From assembly GCA_963844055.1 (NCBI GenBank), contig CAWJMN010000001.1, positions 558,001 through 622,000 on the forward strand: a stretch of DNA of 64,000 nucleotides. Direction: 5' to 3'. Position 1 is the stretch's first letter, and each line of letters begins with the position of its first letter. Origin of the DNA: CAWJMN01 sp963844055 (GTDB lineage: Bacteria > Planctomycetota > Planctomycetia > Pirellulales > Pirellulaceae). Below the pieces are notes generated by a model, which had not been told where the DNA came from, made no database searches, and saw only the letters and a program-made list of their open reading frames with translations. Made by a program: the position numbers and the translations under genes. This document shows, in pieces, positions 34,729 to 42,443 of this stretch.

Positions 34729-35120
34729 GGCAATCGTCTCGAGAGAGGGAGCGAAGGGAGCGTATGCAGATTTGCGAACTTACAATCCATGGTTCCACGG
34801 CAACGCTTCGTCGCCGCATGAACTAGCACTATTTTAGGGGTAAACCCATACAGCCTGACAAGGGATTTTTAGAAAACGGTCAATTTCATCGGGTCGCGCA
34901 CGTTTGACGACAAGCTACGCCCGTTTCCACCGTAAACTTGCGCTGAAAAACCTACGGATAATTGCCGGCATTAAATGCCGTAACATGCTTCTGCGTAGAG
35001 ACTTGCGGTTGATTGGTAGTTTGGGGCGTGGGCCGCTCTTGGTTTACTGACGCCCTGTTTTTGCGGTACTATTACAGGTGGTGAGCAGGCCTCAGCGCCA
35101 GTTTCCAAGGAGTTATTGCT
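34729..35120. other. intergenic region between divergent genes
   Basis: No gene seen. It must carry the promoters of the divergent membrane protein (34728) and DCC-family gene (35121). No strong hairpin was found. Confidence 0.4.
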
Positions 35121-35606
35121 ATGACGACCCAAACCGTGCCAGAGATTTCTAAGTCGGCCAAAAAGCCGGCTAGGCCGGTGCGTCATCTTCCGACCGTACA
35201 GGAATTGCCAAACGCCGACGTCGTGATTTACGACGGTGATTGTCGTTTTTGCACCGGCCAAGTACAGAACCTCTACCGAATTTCGGGCAACCGGCTGGCG
35301 TTCATTTCGCTGCACGATCCGCTCGTCAAAGAGCGTTATCCTGACCTAACACACGAACAGCTCATGGAGCAGTTGTACCTGGTGGATGGGAAGGGAAACC
35401 GCTACGGCGGCGCAGCAGCATTTCGCTATTTAAGCCGTAAATTGCCGCTTCTTTTCGTGCTGGCCCCGCTCATGCACATCCCATTTTCGCTCTCCCTTTG
35501 GCAGTGGTGCTATCGCCAAGTGGCCAAACGTCGCTATTTGCTGATGGGGAAGCACAGTGATGATGCGTGCGACTCCGACGCCTGCTCGATTCACTTCAAA
35601 AAGTAG
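35121..35606 (+). CDS. DCC family (DUF393) thiol-disulfide oxidoreductase-like protein
   Basis: 161 residues. The signature YDGDCRFC places the CxxC pair at 41 and 44, followed by FISLHDPLVKERYPDL and a membrane-like stretch LLFVLAPLMHIPFSLSLW. The family has a thioredoxin-like fold; substrates are unknown. An AAGGAG lies six bases before ATG 35121. The C-terminus is Cys/Asp-rich (DDACDSDACSIHF), unusual but short. It sits upstream of cysD with about 320 bases between, so co-transcription is not obvious. Confidence 0.88.
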   Translation: MTTQTVPEISKSAKKPARPVRHLPTVQELPNADVVIYDGDCRFCTGQVQNLYRISGNRLAFISLHDPLVKERYPDLTHEQLMEQLYLVDGKGNRYGGAAAFRYLSRKLPLLFVLAPLMHIPFSLSLWQWCYRQVAKRRYLLMGKHSDDACDSDACSIHFKK

Positions 35607-35742
35607 CCCGTTTGGGGCCAGCCGTCCTGTTCGCTCAGCGGTGCACACCTCTCAAATTTGCCCCACGCATTGAGCCCGGCAATCTCTGCCATAGAAAAAA
35701 GTTAATCGGGGCTCATTTCCATCGCTGAAGGCTTAACCGCCG

Positions 35743-35771
35743 TTGAGCGATTTTGGGTTCCCTCCTATACT
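35743..35771 (+). promoter_or_regulatory. sigma-70-like promoter of cysD-cysNC
   Basis: TTGAGC (35743-35748), a 17-base spacer and TATACT (35766-35771). Transcription would start near 35778, giving a leader of about 150 bases before cysD. The leader contains a possible hairpin (GACAGCC, GTAA loop, GGGTGTC around 35870) and a GCCCC close to the start region. Confidence 0.6.
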
Positions 35772-35930
35772 CTGAACGTGGCTTGTTAAAAGCGTTAAAC
35801 CTTTGCCAGATTGACTCTTTTGTCAACTAAGGAACGCGGCGGACGGGGCCAAAAAGGAACAGGTTGGGGACAGCCGTAAGGGTGTCTAGGCCGTTCAATT
35901 TGCCCCTTAATGGAGAGACGGAAAGTAGAC

Positions 35931-36842
35931 ATGACCGGTTATTCCTTAACCCACCTAAAGCAGCTTGAGGCTGAGAGCATCCACATCATTCGTGAAGTGG
36001 TGGCGGAATTTGAAAACCCCGTCATGCTTTATTCGATCGGTAAAGACTCGGCCGTCATGCTGCAACTAGCGCTGAAGGCGTTCTATCCGGCCAAGCCCCC
36101 CTTCCCACTTTTGCATGTCGATACCACTTGGAAGTTCCAAGACATGTATCGCATGCGAGATGAGTATGTCGTCAAGCAGTTGGGGCTGAAGCTGTTGGTG
36201 CACGTGAACCCTGAGGGGATCAAAGAGGGGATCAACCCGATCACCCACGGCAGCCAAAAGCATACCCACATCATGAAGACGGAAGGGCTCAAGCAGGCTC
36301 TCGACCAGTACAAGTTCGATGCCGCCTTTGGTGGCGCTCGTCGCGATGAAGAAAAGTCGCGCGCTAAGGAACGTGTCTATTCGTTCCGCGACCAATTCCA
36401 CCGCTGGGATCCAAAGAATCAACGCCCCGAACTTTGGAACCTTTACAACTCGCGCGTGAACAAGGGGGAAAGCATCCGTGTCTTCCCGCTTTCCAATTGG
36501 ACCGAGCTGGATGTGTGGCAGTACATCCACTTAGAGAAGATTCCCATTGTGCCGCTGTACTTCGCTAAGGAACGCCCGATCGTTCATCGGGATGGCACGA
36601 TGATCATGCTGGACGATGATCGCATGCCACTTCTTCCTGGTGAAAAGCCAGAGATGCGGATGGTGCGTTTCCGTACGCTAGGTTGTTATCCACTCTCGGG
36701 AGCTGTCGATAGCACGGCCACCACGCTGCCTGAGATCATTCAAGAGATGCTTCTGACGAAGTTCTCCGAACGGCAAGGTCGCTTGATCGATCACGATCAA
36801 TCGGGCTCGATGGAGAAGAAGAAAAAAGAAGGCTACTTCTAG
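35931..36842 (+). CDS. cysD: sulfate adenylyltransferase subunit 2
   Basis: About 303 residues from ATG 35931 (an ATG at 35910 would add seven). Family motifs: MLYSIGKDSAVMLQLALKAF (PP-loop), FPLLHVDTTWKF, AFGGARRDEEKSRAKERVYS, and FRTLGCYPLSGAVDSTA. With CysN it makes adenosine 5'-phosphosulfate from sulfate and ATP, driven by GTP hydrolysis. Partner gene cysNC follows 83 bases downstream. Full length. Confidence 0.96.
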   Translation: MTGYSLTHLKQLEAESIHIIREVVAEFENPVMLYSIGKDSAVMLQLALKAFYPAKPPFPLLHVDTTWKFQDMYRMRDEYVVKQLGLKLLVHVNPEGIKEGINPITHGSQKHTHIMKTEGLKQALDQYKFDAAFGGARRDEEKSRAKERVYSFRDQFHRWDPKNQRPELWNLYNSRVNKGESIRVFPLSNWTELDVWQYIHLEKIPIVPLYFAKERPIVHRDGTMIMLDDDRMPLLPGEKPEMRMVRFRTLGCYPLSGAVDSTATTLPEIIQEMLLTKFSERQGRLIDHDQSGSMEKKKKEGYF

Positions 36843-36925
36843 TCGTTGGGGTTGGCACCACAGGCGTGTCACGTTGTTGGTTCTGGGTTTTGTAAGTGGT
36901 TTTAGTAGCGAGTGCTAGAAGTCTT

Positions 36926-38857
36926 ATGTCGCATCAATCGGACCTGATCGCCACGGATATCGACCAGTATCTTTTGCAGCACGAGCAAAAAGAGCTGATG
37001 CGTTTCATCACTTGTGGAAGCGTCGACGACGGAAAGAGTACGCTCATTGGGCGTCTGCTGTATGAGTCGAAGATGATCTTTGAGGATCAGATCGCTGCTA
37101 TTCAGCGTGATACTCAGCGGTTTGGCACCACGGGTGGCGAAATTGACTTGGCATTGCTAACGGATGGCCTCGAAGACGAACGCCAACAAGGCATTACGAT
37201 CGACGTCGCTTATCGCTACTTCTCGACCGACAAGCGCAAGTTCATCATTGCCGATACCCCAGGGCATGAGCAGTACACTCGCAATATGGCAACCGGCGCT
37301 TCGACGGCCGACCTCGCCATCATTCTGATCGATGCTCGCCAGGGCGTTTTGGTGCAAACCCGCCGACATTCTTTCCTGGTTTCGCTACTTGGCATCAAGC
37401 ACATCGTAGTCGCCATCAACAAGATGGACCTCGTCGACTTTAGCCAAGAGCGTTTTGAAGAGATCAAGCGCGCTTATATCGATTTTGCCGCACGTTTGGA
37501 CCTGCCTGACGTCCACTTCATGCCGATCTCGGCCTTGAAGGGGGACAATGTTGTGGCGCCAAGCGAGAAGATGCCATGGTTCGATGGCCCGCCGCTGATG
37601 AAGTTGCTGGAGACGGTTTACATCGGCTCGGATCGCAACCTGGAAGACTTCCGTTTTCCTGTGCAGCACGTCAATCGCCCCAATCTCAACTTCCGTGGTT
37701 TCTGCGGAACGATTGCTTCGGGCATTGTTCGCAAGGGTGACGAGATCATGGCTCTTCCTTCGCGGAAGACCAGCAAGATCAAGTCGATCGTCACATTTGA
37801 TGGCGAGCTGGAAGAAGCGTATGCACCTCAAGCGATCACGCTCACGCTAGAAGATGAAATCGACATCAGCCGTGGCGATACGATTGTTCGTCCCGGAAAT
37901 GTGCCCCGCGTTTCGAACAAGTTCGAAGCGATGGTCGTCTGGATGAATGAAGAGCCAATGGTCCCAGGCAAGTCGTACTTGATCAAGCAAGCGACGAAGA
38001 TGGCTCCGGCACAAATTACCACGCTGCGCTATCAAGTGGACGTGAACACGCTCAATCGCAAAGACGCTCCGACCCTCAACCTCAATGAGATCGGTCGCTG
38101 TTCGATTTTGGTAAATCAGCCGATTGCTTTCGATAGCTATAAACGCAATCGCTCGTGCGGGGCCTTCATCCTGATTGACCGCCTCACCAATGCCACCGTT
38201 GGTGCGGGGATGATTCGCGAAAGCTCGGAAGGACGTGTCGACCACTGGGACGACGATCCCAAGGTAGCCGCACAAGGCAAGGAAATCAGCCAGGTCACGC
38301 TTGATGACCGCGCCAACCGCTTTGGCCAAATAGGAACGACCTTGCTGCTTACTGGCCTAACCGGTGCGGGTAAATCGACGTTGGCATTTGCACTAGAACG
38401 CCGCCTGTTTGACAGCGGCCGGTCCGTGACGGTGCTCGATGGCAGTCACCTCCGCCGTGGCATTAGCAAGGACCTTGGCTTTACGGCCGAAGAGCGCAGT
38501 GAAAACCTGCGTCGCGGTGCCGAAGTTGCCAAGCTCATGAACGATGCGGGTCTTATCTGCATTGCTGCCTTCTTGGCCCCGGATGAAGCAGTTCGCCAAA
38601 AGGCCGCCGACTGCGTTGGGCGTGACCGCTTCCTGGTGGTGCATTTGAATGCTCCGCTCGAAGTTTGCAAGGCTCGCGATACCGAGGGACAATACGCTGC
38701 GGCCGCACGTGGTGAGATCGCCATGTTCCCAGGCATTTCCGCTCCGTACGAAACGCCCTCGAAGCCAGATCTGGTGCTTGCAACCGATCAGCTCAATGTC
38801 GAAGAGTGCGTCGATCGCTTGGTCGAATTGCTAGAAGCCAAGGGGGCGATTCGCTAA
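36926..38857 (+). CDS. cysNC: bifunctional sulfate adenylyltransferase subunit 1 / adenylylsulfate kinase
   Basis: About 643 residues. The N-terminal GTPase has the P-loop GSVDDGKST at 31-39, DTPGHEQY and NKMD, followed by the two beta-barrel domains of CysN. The C-terminal APS kinase domain starts at about 475 with GLTGAGKST at 477-485. Motif variants are noticeable: DGSHLRRGISKDLGF where DGDNVR is common, FLAP where ISP often occurs, and QYAAAARGEI in the lid. It activates sulfate to APS and then to PAPS. ATG 36926 is used because the upstream extension has no family match. A strong hairpin follows the stop. Confidence 0.95.
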   Translation: MSHQSDLIATDIDQYLLQHEQKELMRFITCGSVDDGKSTLIGRLLYESKMIFEDQIAAIQRDTQRFGTTGGEIDLALLTDGLEDERQQGITIDVAYRYFSTDKRKFIIADTPGHEQYTRNMATGASTADLAIILIDARQGVLVQTRRHSFLVSLLGIKHIVVAINKMDLVDFSQERFEEIKRAYIDFAARLDLPDVHFMPISALKGDNVVAPSEKMPWFDGPPLMKLLETVYIGSDRNLEDFRFPVQHVNRPNLNFRGFCGTIASGIVRKGDEIMALPSRKTSKIKSIVTFDGELEEAYAPQAITLTLEDEIDISRGDTIVRPGNVPRVSNKFEAMVVWMNEEPMVPGKSYLIKQATKMAPAQITTLRYQVDVNTLNRKDAPTLNLNEIGRCSILVNQPIAFDSYKRNRSCGAFILIDRLTNATVGAGMIRESSEGRVDHWDDDPKVAAQGKEISQVTLDDRANRFGQIGTTLLLTGLTGAGKSTLAFALERRLFDSGRSVTVLDGSHLRRGISKDLGFTAEERSENLRRGAEVAKLMNDAGLICIAAFLAPDEAVRQKAADCVGRDRFLVVHLNAPLEVCKARDTEGQYAAAARGEIAMFPGISAPYETPSKPDLVLATDQLNVEECVDRLVELLEAKGAIR

Positions 38858-38908
38858 ACCTGCCGCTGGCAGAGCGAATGCCACGATACTCCATCGATTA
38901 AAAAATAA

Positions 38909-38939
38909 GGCCTAGCGTGAAGCAGTTTCACGCTAGGCC
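38909..38939. terminator. bidirectional terminator between cysNC and hsp70
   Basis: A perfect 13-bp stem: GGCCTAGCGTGAA (38909-38921) with TTCACGCTAGGCC (38927-38939), five-base loop. An A run lies to its left and a T-rich stretch to its right, so it can serve both convergent genes. Confidence 0.85.
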
Positions 38940-38969
38940 GGTTTATTTATACGGCCATCGTTCGCTAGG

Positions 38970-40856
38970 CTATCGTTTGCCCGGCTTCTTGGGTGGCTCT
39001 TCATCGTCTTCTTGCTCAAGTGCCTGGGCGATCAAACGCTCAAACTCGTCGGTATCGCCGGTCTTCTTGGGTGGAGGTGGTTTGGCACCGCCGACCGTTG
39101 GCCGAGCACCGCTGGGCACCGCTGGTTTGCTAGGTGCGGCAGACGCTGCAGTCTTGCTAGGGGTAGCTGCAGGCTTTGCCGTTGCAACGGGCTTTGCTGC
39201 CACAGGTGCAGCAGAGGTTGGCTTCATAGGCGATGGCTGTGGCGCAGTGGCCTTTGGCGTGGCGCCAGGTGGCAAGTTACCAGCAGGCTTTGCCGTAGCG
39301 ACATCTTTCGAGCGTGGCGGATCCTTCTTCGAAACGTATTTGCGCCAACTATCCAGCTGATCCTGTGTCAGGCTGTTCTCACGCATGATCTCGTGGCTCA
39401 GGCTGGCATCAGTCCCTTCGACATGGACCGAAACCCGCAGTCGCCCATTCTCTTCGTATTTGAACTTCACCTCAATCGGCGTTTGGGCCGGCAGATTCGG
39501 AGGAAGCTTGGGCACCGTGCACTTGCCGATTTGCGAGCAGTCATCTGGCGACGTGCTTTCCCCTTCAACAATCCGCACCAAGATCGACTTTTGCCCTTCC
39601 TTGTTCGTTTTGAAAACCCGTTTTGCAGTTGCAGGCAGTGGCGTGTTGCGTGGAATGATCACGGCATTGCGATCACGCTTGGTCTTAACGTCCGTGGCCA
39701 CCACGCCCAGGCTGTGGCTGTTGACGTTCTTGATCTTGAAGCTGGGTGCTTCGCCCCGATGCTTTGAAAGGATCAGGCCAGCATGCAACGCTGCACCGTG
39801 GGCAATTGCCTCATCAGGAGACACGCTGCAGTCTGGTGGCCTGCCCGCGAGGTTTGTCAGCAGTTCAATCACTGACGCCATACGGCTGGAACCACCCACC
39901 AGCAACACACGGTCCAAATCGGTCCAGGTCAGCCCAGCTGCTTGCAAGGTCTGACGTGTGGTAAAGGCCGTTCGGTCGAGTAAGTCGCGCGTGAGTTCCT
40001 CGAACTTGGGGCGAGTCACTTCCACCCGCACCGCCTGCCCCTTGTAGTCGCAAGCGATCGAGACCTTCATACGTGCGGAGAGTGTTCGCTTGGCATCTTC
40101 GCAATCGCGCCACAGTCGACCGGCCGTGTTGGGATCTTCGCGTGGGTCCATGCCAAACTTGGCAATGAATTCTTGTGCGACCAAATCAACCAATCGCTGA
40201 TCCCAGTCGCGTCCACCCAGTTGCACATCGCCATCGGTCGCCAGTGCATTGAACTCGCGCCCGCCGATTTCCATCACCGTGACGTCAAACGTTCCACCGC
40301 CAAGGTCGTATACCAGGATCTTCTTTTTCTCGGTTGCAGAGCCGTCTGCTTTCATGAACCCTTGTTGAAAGCCAAATGCCACTGCAGCGGCCGTAGGTTC
40401 ATTGATGATGTCCAGCACATCCAGCCCAGCGATATAGCCCGCATCTTGGGTCGCCTTGCGACGTACTTCATCAAAGTACGCAGGAACGGTGATCACCACC
40501 TTCTCGCAGCGTCCTACTTGCTTCTCGGCATCAAGGCGCAATTTGTTAAGCACCCAAGCCTGCAGCGCTTCTGGCGGATATTGCCGGCCGCCAAGTTCTT
40601 GATGAAAGAACCGGCTTCCCAGGTCACGCTTGGCACACATGGCCACTTGGTCTGCATCCGTGGCCAGCGCCTTCACGGCCTCTTTGCCGACAACCGGGTT
40701 CCCTTCTTCTAGGAAGATCACGCTTGGCGTGATGTTATCCCCTTCGGAATTGGGAATCGTCACAGGCCGGCCCAGATCGTCGAGCTTGGCGATCACGGAA
40801 AACGTGGTTCCCAGGTCAATCCCGATTGCCGCATGCTTGGTGGAAGTGGCCGTCAT
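38970..40856 (-). CDS. Hsp70/DnaK-family protein with Pro/Ala-rich tail
   Basis: 628 residues. The nucleotide-binding domain is clear: AAIGIDLGTTFSVIAKLD, VVITVPAYFDEVRRKATQDA, NEPTAAAVAFGF, VYDLGGGTFDVTVMEI, LLVGGSSRMASV. A substrate-binding beta domain follows (HSLGVVATDVK; IIPRNTPLPATAKRVF). The alpha-helical lid is mostly missing: after about residue 530 comes a Lys/Pro/Ala-rich tail of some 100 residues ending in DTDEFERLIAQALEQEDDEE. There is no EEVD-like end and no dnaJ or grpE neighbour, so this is probably a specialised paralogue and not the main DnaK. Confidence 0.9.
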   Translation of the reverse strand: MTATSTKHAAIGIDLGTTFSVIAKLDDLGRPVTIPNSEGDNITPSVIFLEEGNPVVGKEAVKALATDADQVAMCAKRDLGSRFFHQELGGRQYPPEALQAWVLNKLRLDAEKQVGRCEKVVITVPAYFDEVRRKATQDAGYIAGLDVLDIINEPTAAAVAFGFQQGFMKADGSATEKKKILVYDLGGGTFDVTVMEIGGREFNALATDGDVQLGGRDWDQRLVDLVAQEFIAKFGMDPREDPNTAGRLWRDCEDAKRTLSARMKVSIACDYKGQAVRVEVTRPKFEELTRDLLDRTAFTTRQTLQAAGLTWTDLDRVLLVGGSSRMASVIELLTNLAGRPPDCSVSPDEAIAHGAALHAGLILSKHRGEAPSFKIKNVNSHSLGVVATDVKTKRDRNAVIIPRNTPLPATAKRVFKTNKEGQKSILVRIVEGESTSPDDCSQIGKCTVPKLPPNLPAQTPIEVKFKYEENGRLRVSVHVEGTDASLSHEIMRENSLTQDQLDSWRKYVSKKDPPRSKDVATAKPAGNLPPGATPKATAPQPSPMKPTSAAPVAAKPVATAKPAATPSKTAASAAPSKPAVPSGARPTVGGAKPPPPKKTGDTDEFERLIAQALEQEDDEEPPKKPGKR

Positions 40857-41223
40857 CGCTTCTCAAATCGTTGCAGGGAGAGGAGTTAGTGTTAGGTAAA
40901 CCTACCTCATAAACGGCCTCTTTGTTTCACTTTGACATCAAACCCAGAGGCCCCAGCAGCTTCTTTTCACTCTAACAGGGTGTGCTTACCATCACAACGT
41001 TCCCAAAAGCACCAGATGGACCTTATGTGGGCCGTCTCACAGCGTCCGGATGATCGGCCTGGCCCCCCTTTAGCCGCCAAAATCCAAGTATTCCGTCGGT
41101 AGGTATCGGGTCGGGGTAGCACCGGTTCTTGAACCGGTGCCGCGCTAGCGGCAGGATGTCCTGCATTGCCACTATGAAAAGTTAAGTGCCCAGGTAAGAC
41201 CAATCCAAGATTTCCTTAGACGA
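40857..41223. other. intergenic region with palindrome cluster
   Basis: Promoter region of the minus-strand hsp70 gene on the left, palindrome cluster (41119-41164) on the right. A 78-residue minus-strand frame overlapping these palindromes is not credible as a gene. Confidence 0.5.
41119..41164. repeat. three consecutive palindromes, REP-like
   Basis: GCACCGGTTC (41119-41128), TT, GAACCGGTGC (41131-41140): a perfect 10-bp stem. Immediately after it are CGCTAGCG (41143-41150) and GCAGGA-TG-TCCTGC (41151-41164). The tight array just downstream of a minus-strand operon end resembles REP/BIME-type extragenic elements. Only one copy is in this window, so repetition in the genome is inferred. Confidence 0.5.
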
Positions 41224-41829
41224 TTAAGGCGTTCCACCATCAGTCCTAGGCGCGACATCATCATACCTATTTGAAAACTCGCCATTGCTGTACATCGCCC
41301 GCATCTCACCATTTCGCCCGTAGAAGTACCACATCACTTCCCGCTGCTTTCTGTCCCTAACGATCTCCAATGTGGTGTTCAGATCAAAACGCATGATGGT
41401 CTTCCCGGTACTTAACTCGACAGTCATTGAGAGCAGTCGTTGTCCATTCAGGGACCTTGCAAAGCGAACAAGTTCCTCCGGTTTGGCCGACCCACGCAGC
41501 ACGCATTTATCTCCAAATAGGACGCGCCAGCGACAAAACTGTAAGCGGAACTGCCAATCTCCTCTTACGGAAATAATTCGGTGCGCTTTCCTATTTCGAA
41601 TATCAGCGGCCGTCGTTAAGGTCTCATCTGGCTCATGTACAGTTTCTAGTCGAGGCTTTCCGACATTGAAGGACAGGCTGCCGTAGTTGTACCAGTGAGC
41701 GTCCCAACACGGCTTTCCAAAGATGTTCTTCAGTTCGGGAGCCATTTTAGTGATGGGCACCAACATGCTGCCTTCAGACGCCTTGCTTTTATTCAGCCGT
41801 CCATTCAATGACTGCGGTGCCTTTTTCAT
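41224..41829 (-). CDS. unrecognised protein translationally coupled to kptA
   Basis: About 201 residues from ATG 41829, with GGAGAG seven bases upstream. Its start overlaps the kptA stop as TAATG. Conserved-looking features: FGKPCWDAHWYNYGSLSFNV, SVRGDWQFRLQFCRWRVLFG, SLNGQRLLSMTVELSTGKT, MRFDLNTTLEI and MWYFYGRNGEMRAMY. This pattern of W, C.W and FDL resembles, from memory, a scattered family of small bacterial proteins of unknown function, some near toxin-immunity loci. No signal peptide. The coupling suggests co-expression with the RNA phosphotransferase. Confidence 0.75.
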   Translation of the reverse strand: MKKAPQSLNGRLNKSKASEGSMLVPITKMAPELKNIFGKPCWDAHWYNYGSLSFNVGKPRLETVHEPDETLTTAADIRNRKAHRIISVRGDWQFRLQFCRWRVLFGDKCVLRGSAKPEELVRFARSLNGQRLLSMTVELSTGKTIMRFDLNTTLEIVRDRKQREVMWYFYGRNGEMRAMYSNGEFSNRYDDVAPRTDGGTP

Positions 41830-42377
41830 TAAATCTCTCCGAAGTCCAAAAACTCCACCGCGATCCGTCCCGTTAGCCACACCCCGTTGGCCGACTGAAA
41901 AAACGCATGTCCCGCTCGATGCATCTCGCCTGACTTAACGACGATCACCGCCACTTTGCCATGCCGTTTGCCAACGCTGATGGCCGTCTCGCGCAGCAGC
42001 GATAGATGCACATGCTGGCGACTTCCAGGAACCAGCCCCTGCGTACGGATCGAATCTAAAAACCGCGTGGCCGTTCCATGAAACAAAGTCTCCGGCGGCA
42101 CCTGCGGCGTAAGAGCTAAGTCGACCTCCAGGGAATGTCCTTGGTTGGCCCGAATCCGCGTTCCATCATCGCTGATGGCAAATCGCTTTTTGTCGTTCTC
42201 AGCAATGACTTGTTCAATCAGCTGGCGAGAAAGTGACTTGCCTGTGGCGTTGGCCTTGGTGATCAGTTCTTCCACATTCGCCCAGCCGTTCTCGTCCAGG
42301 CCTAGCCCGATCTTCTCGGGCTGATGGCGCAGGATCAAACTCAAAAACTTGCTGATGGAAGTGATGTCAATCTCCAT
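41829..42377 (-). CDS. kptA: RNA 2'-phosphotransferase (Tpt1/KptA family)
   Basis: About 182 residues from ATG 42377. Motifs: KFLSLILRHQPEKIGLGLDE with the catalytic Arg-His, WANVEELI, RFAISDDGTRIRANQGHS, LFHGTATRFLDSI, SRQHVHLSLLRETAISVGKR, and an end VWLTGRIAVEFLD. The enzyme transfers the 2'-phosphate at an RNA splice junction to NAD+, giving ADP-ribose 1''-2'' cyclic phosphate. Bacteria lack the matching tRNA-splicing pathway, so the natural substrate is uncertain. Order in the unit: 562-residue exported protein, 66-base gap, kptA, one-base overlap, unknown gene. Confidence 0.93.
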   Translation of the reverse strand: MEIDITSISKFLSLILRHQPEKIGLGLDENGWANVEELITKANATGKSLSRQLIEQVIAENDKKRFAISDDGTRIRANQGHSLEVDLALTPQVPPETLFHGTATRFLDSIRTQGLVPGSRQHVHLSLLRETAISVGKRHGKVAVIVVKSGEMHRAGHAFFQSANGVWLTGRIAVEFLDFGEI

Positions 42378-42443
42378 GAACCCTACCCTGCCAATGCTAG
42401 AGGTGGCACCTAGAACTTGGTAAGCCATCGAAAAGGATCGCCG

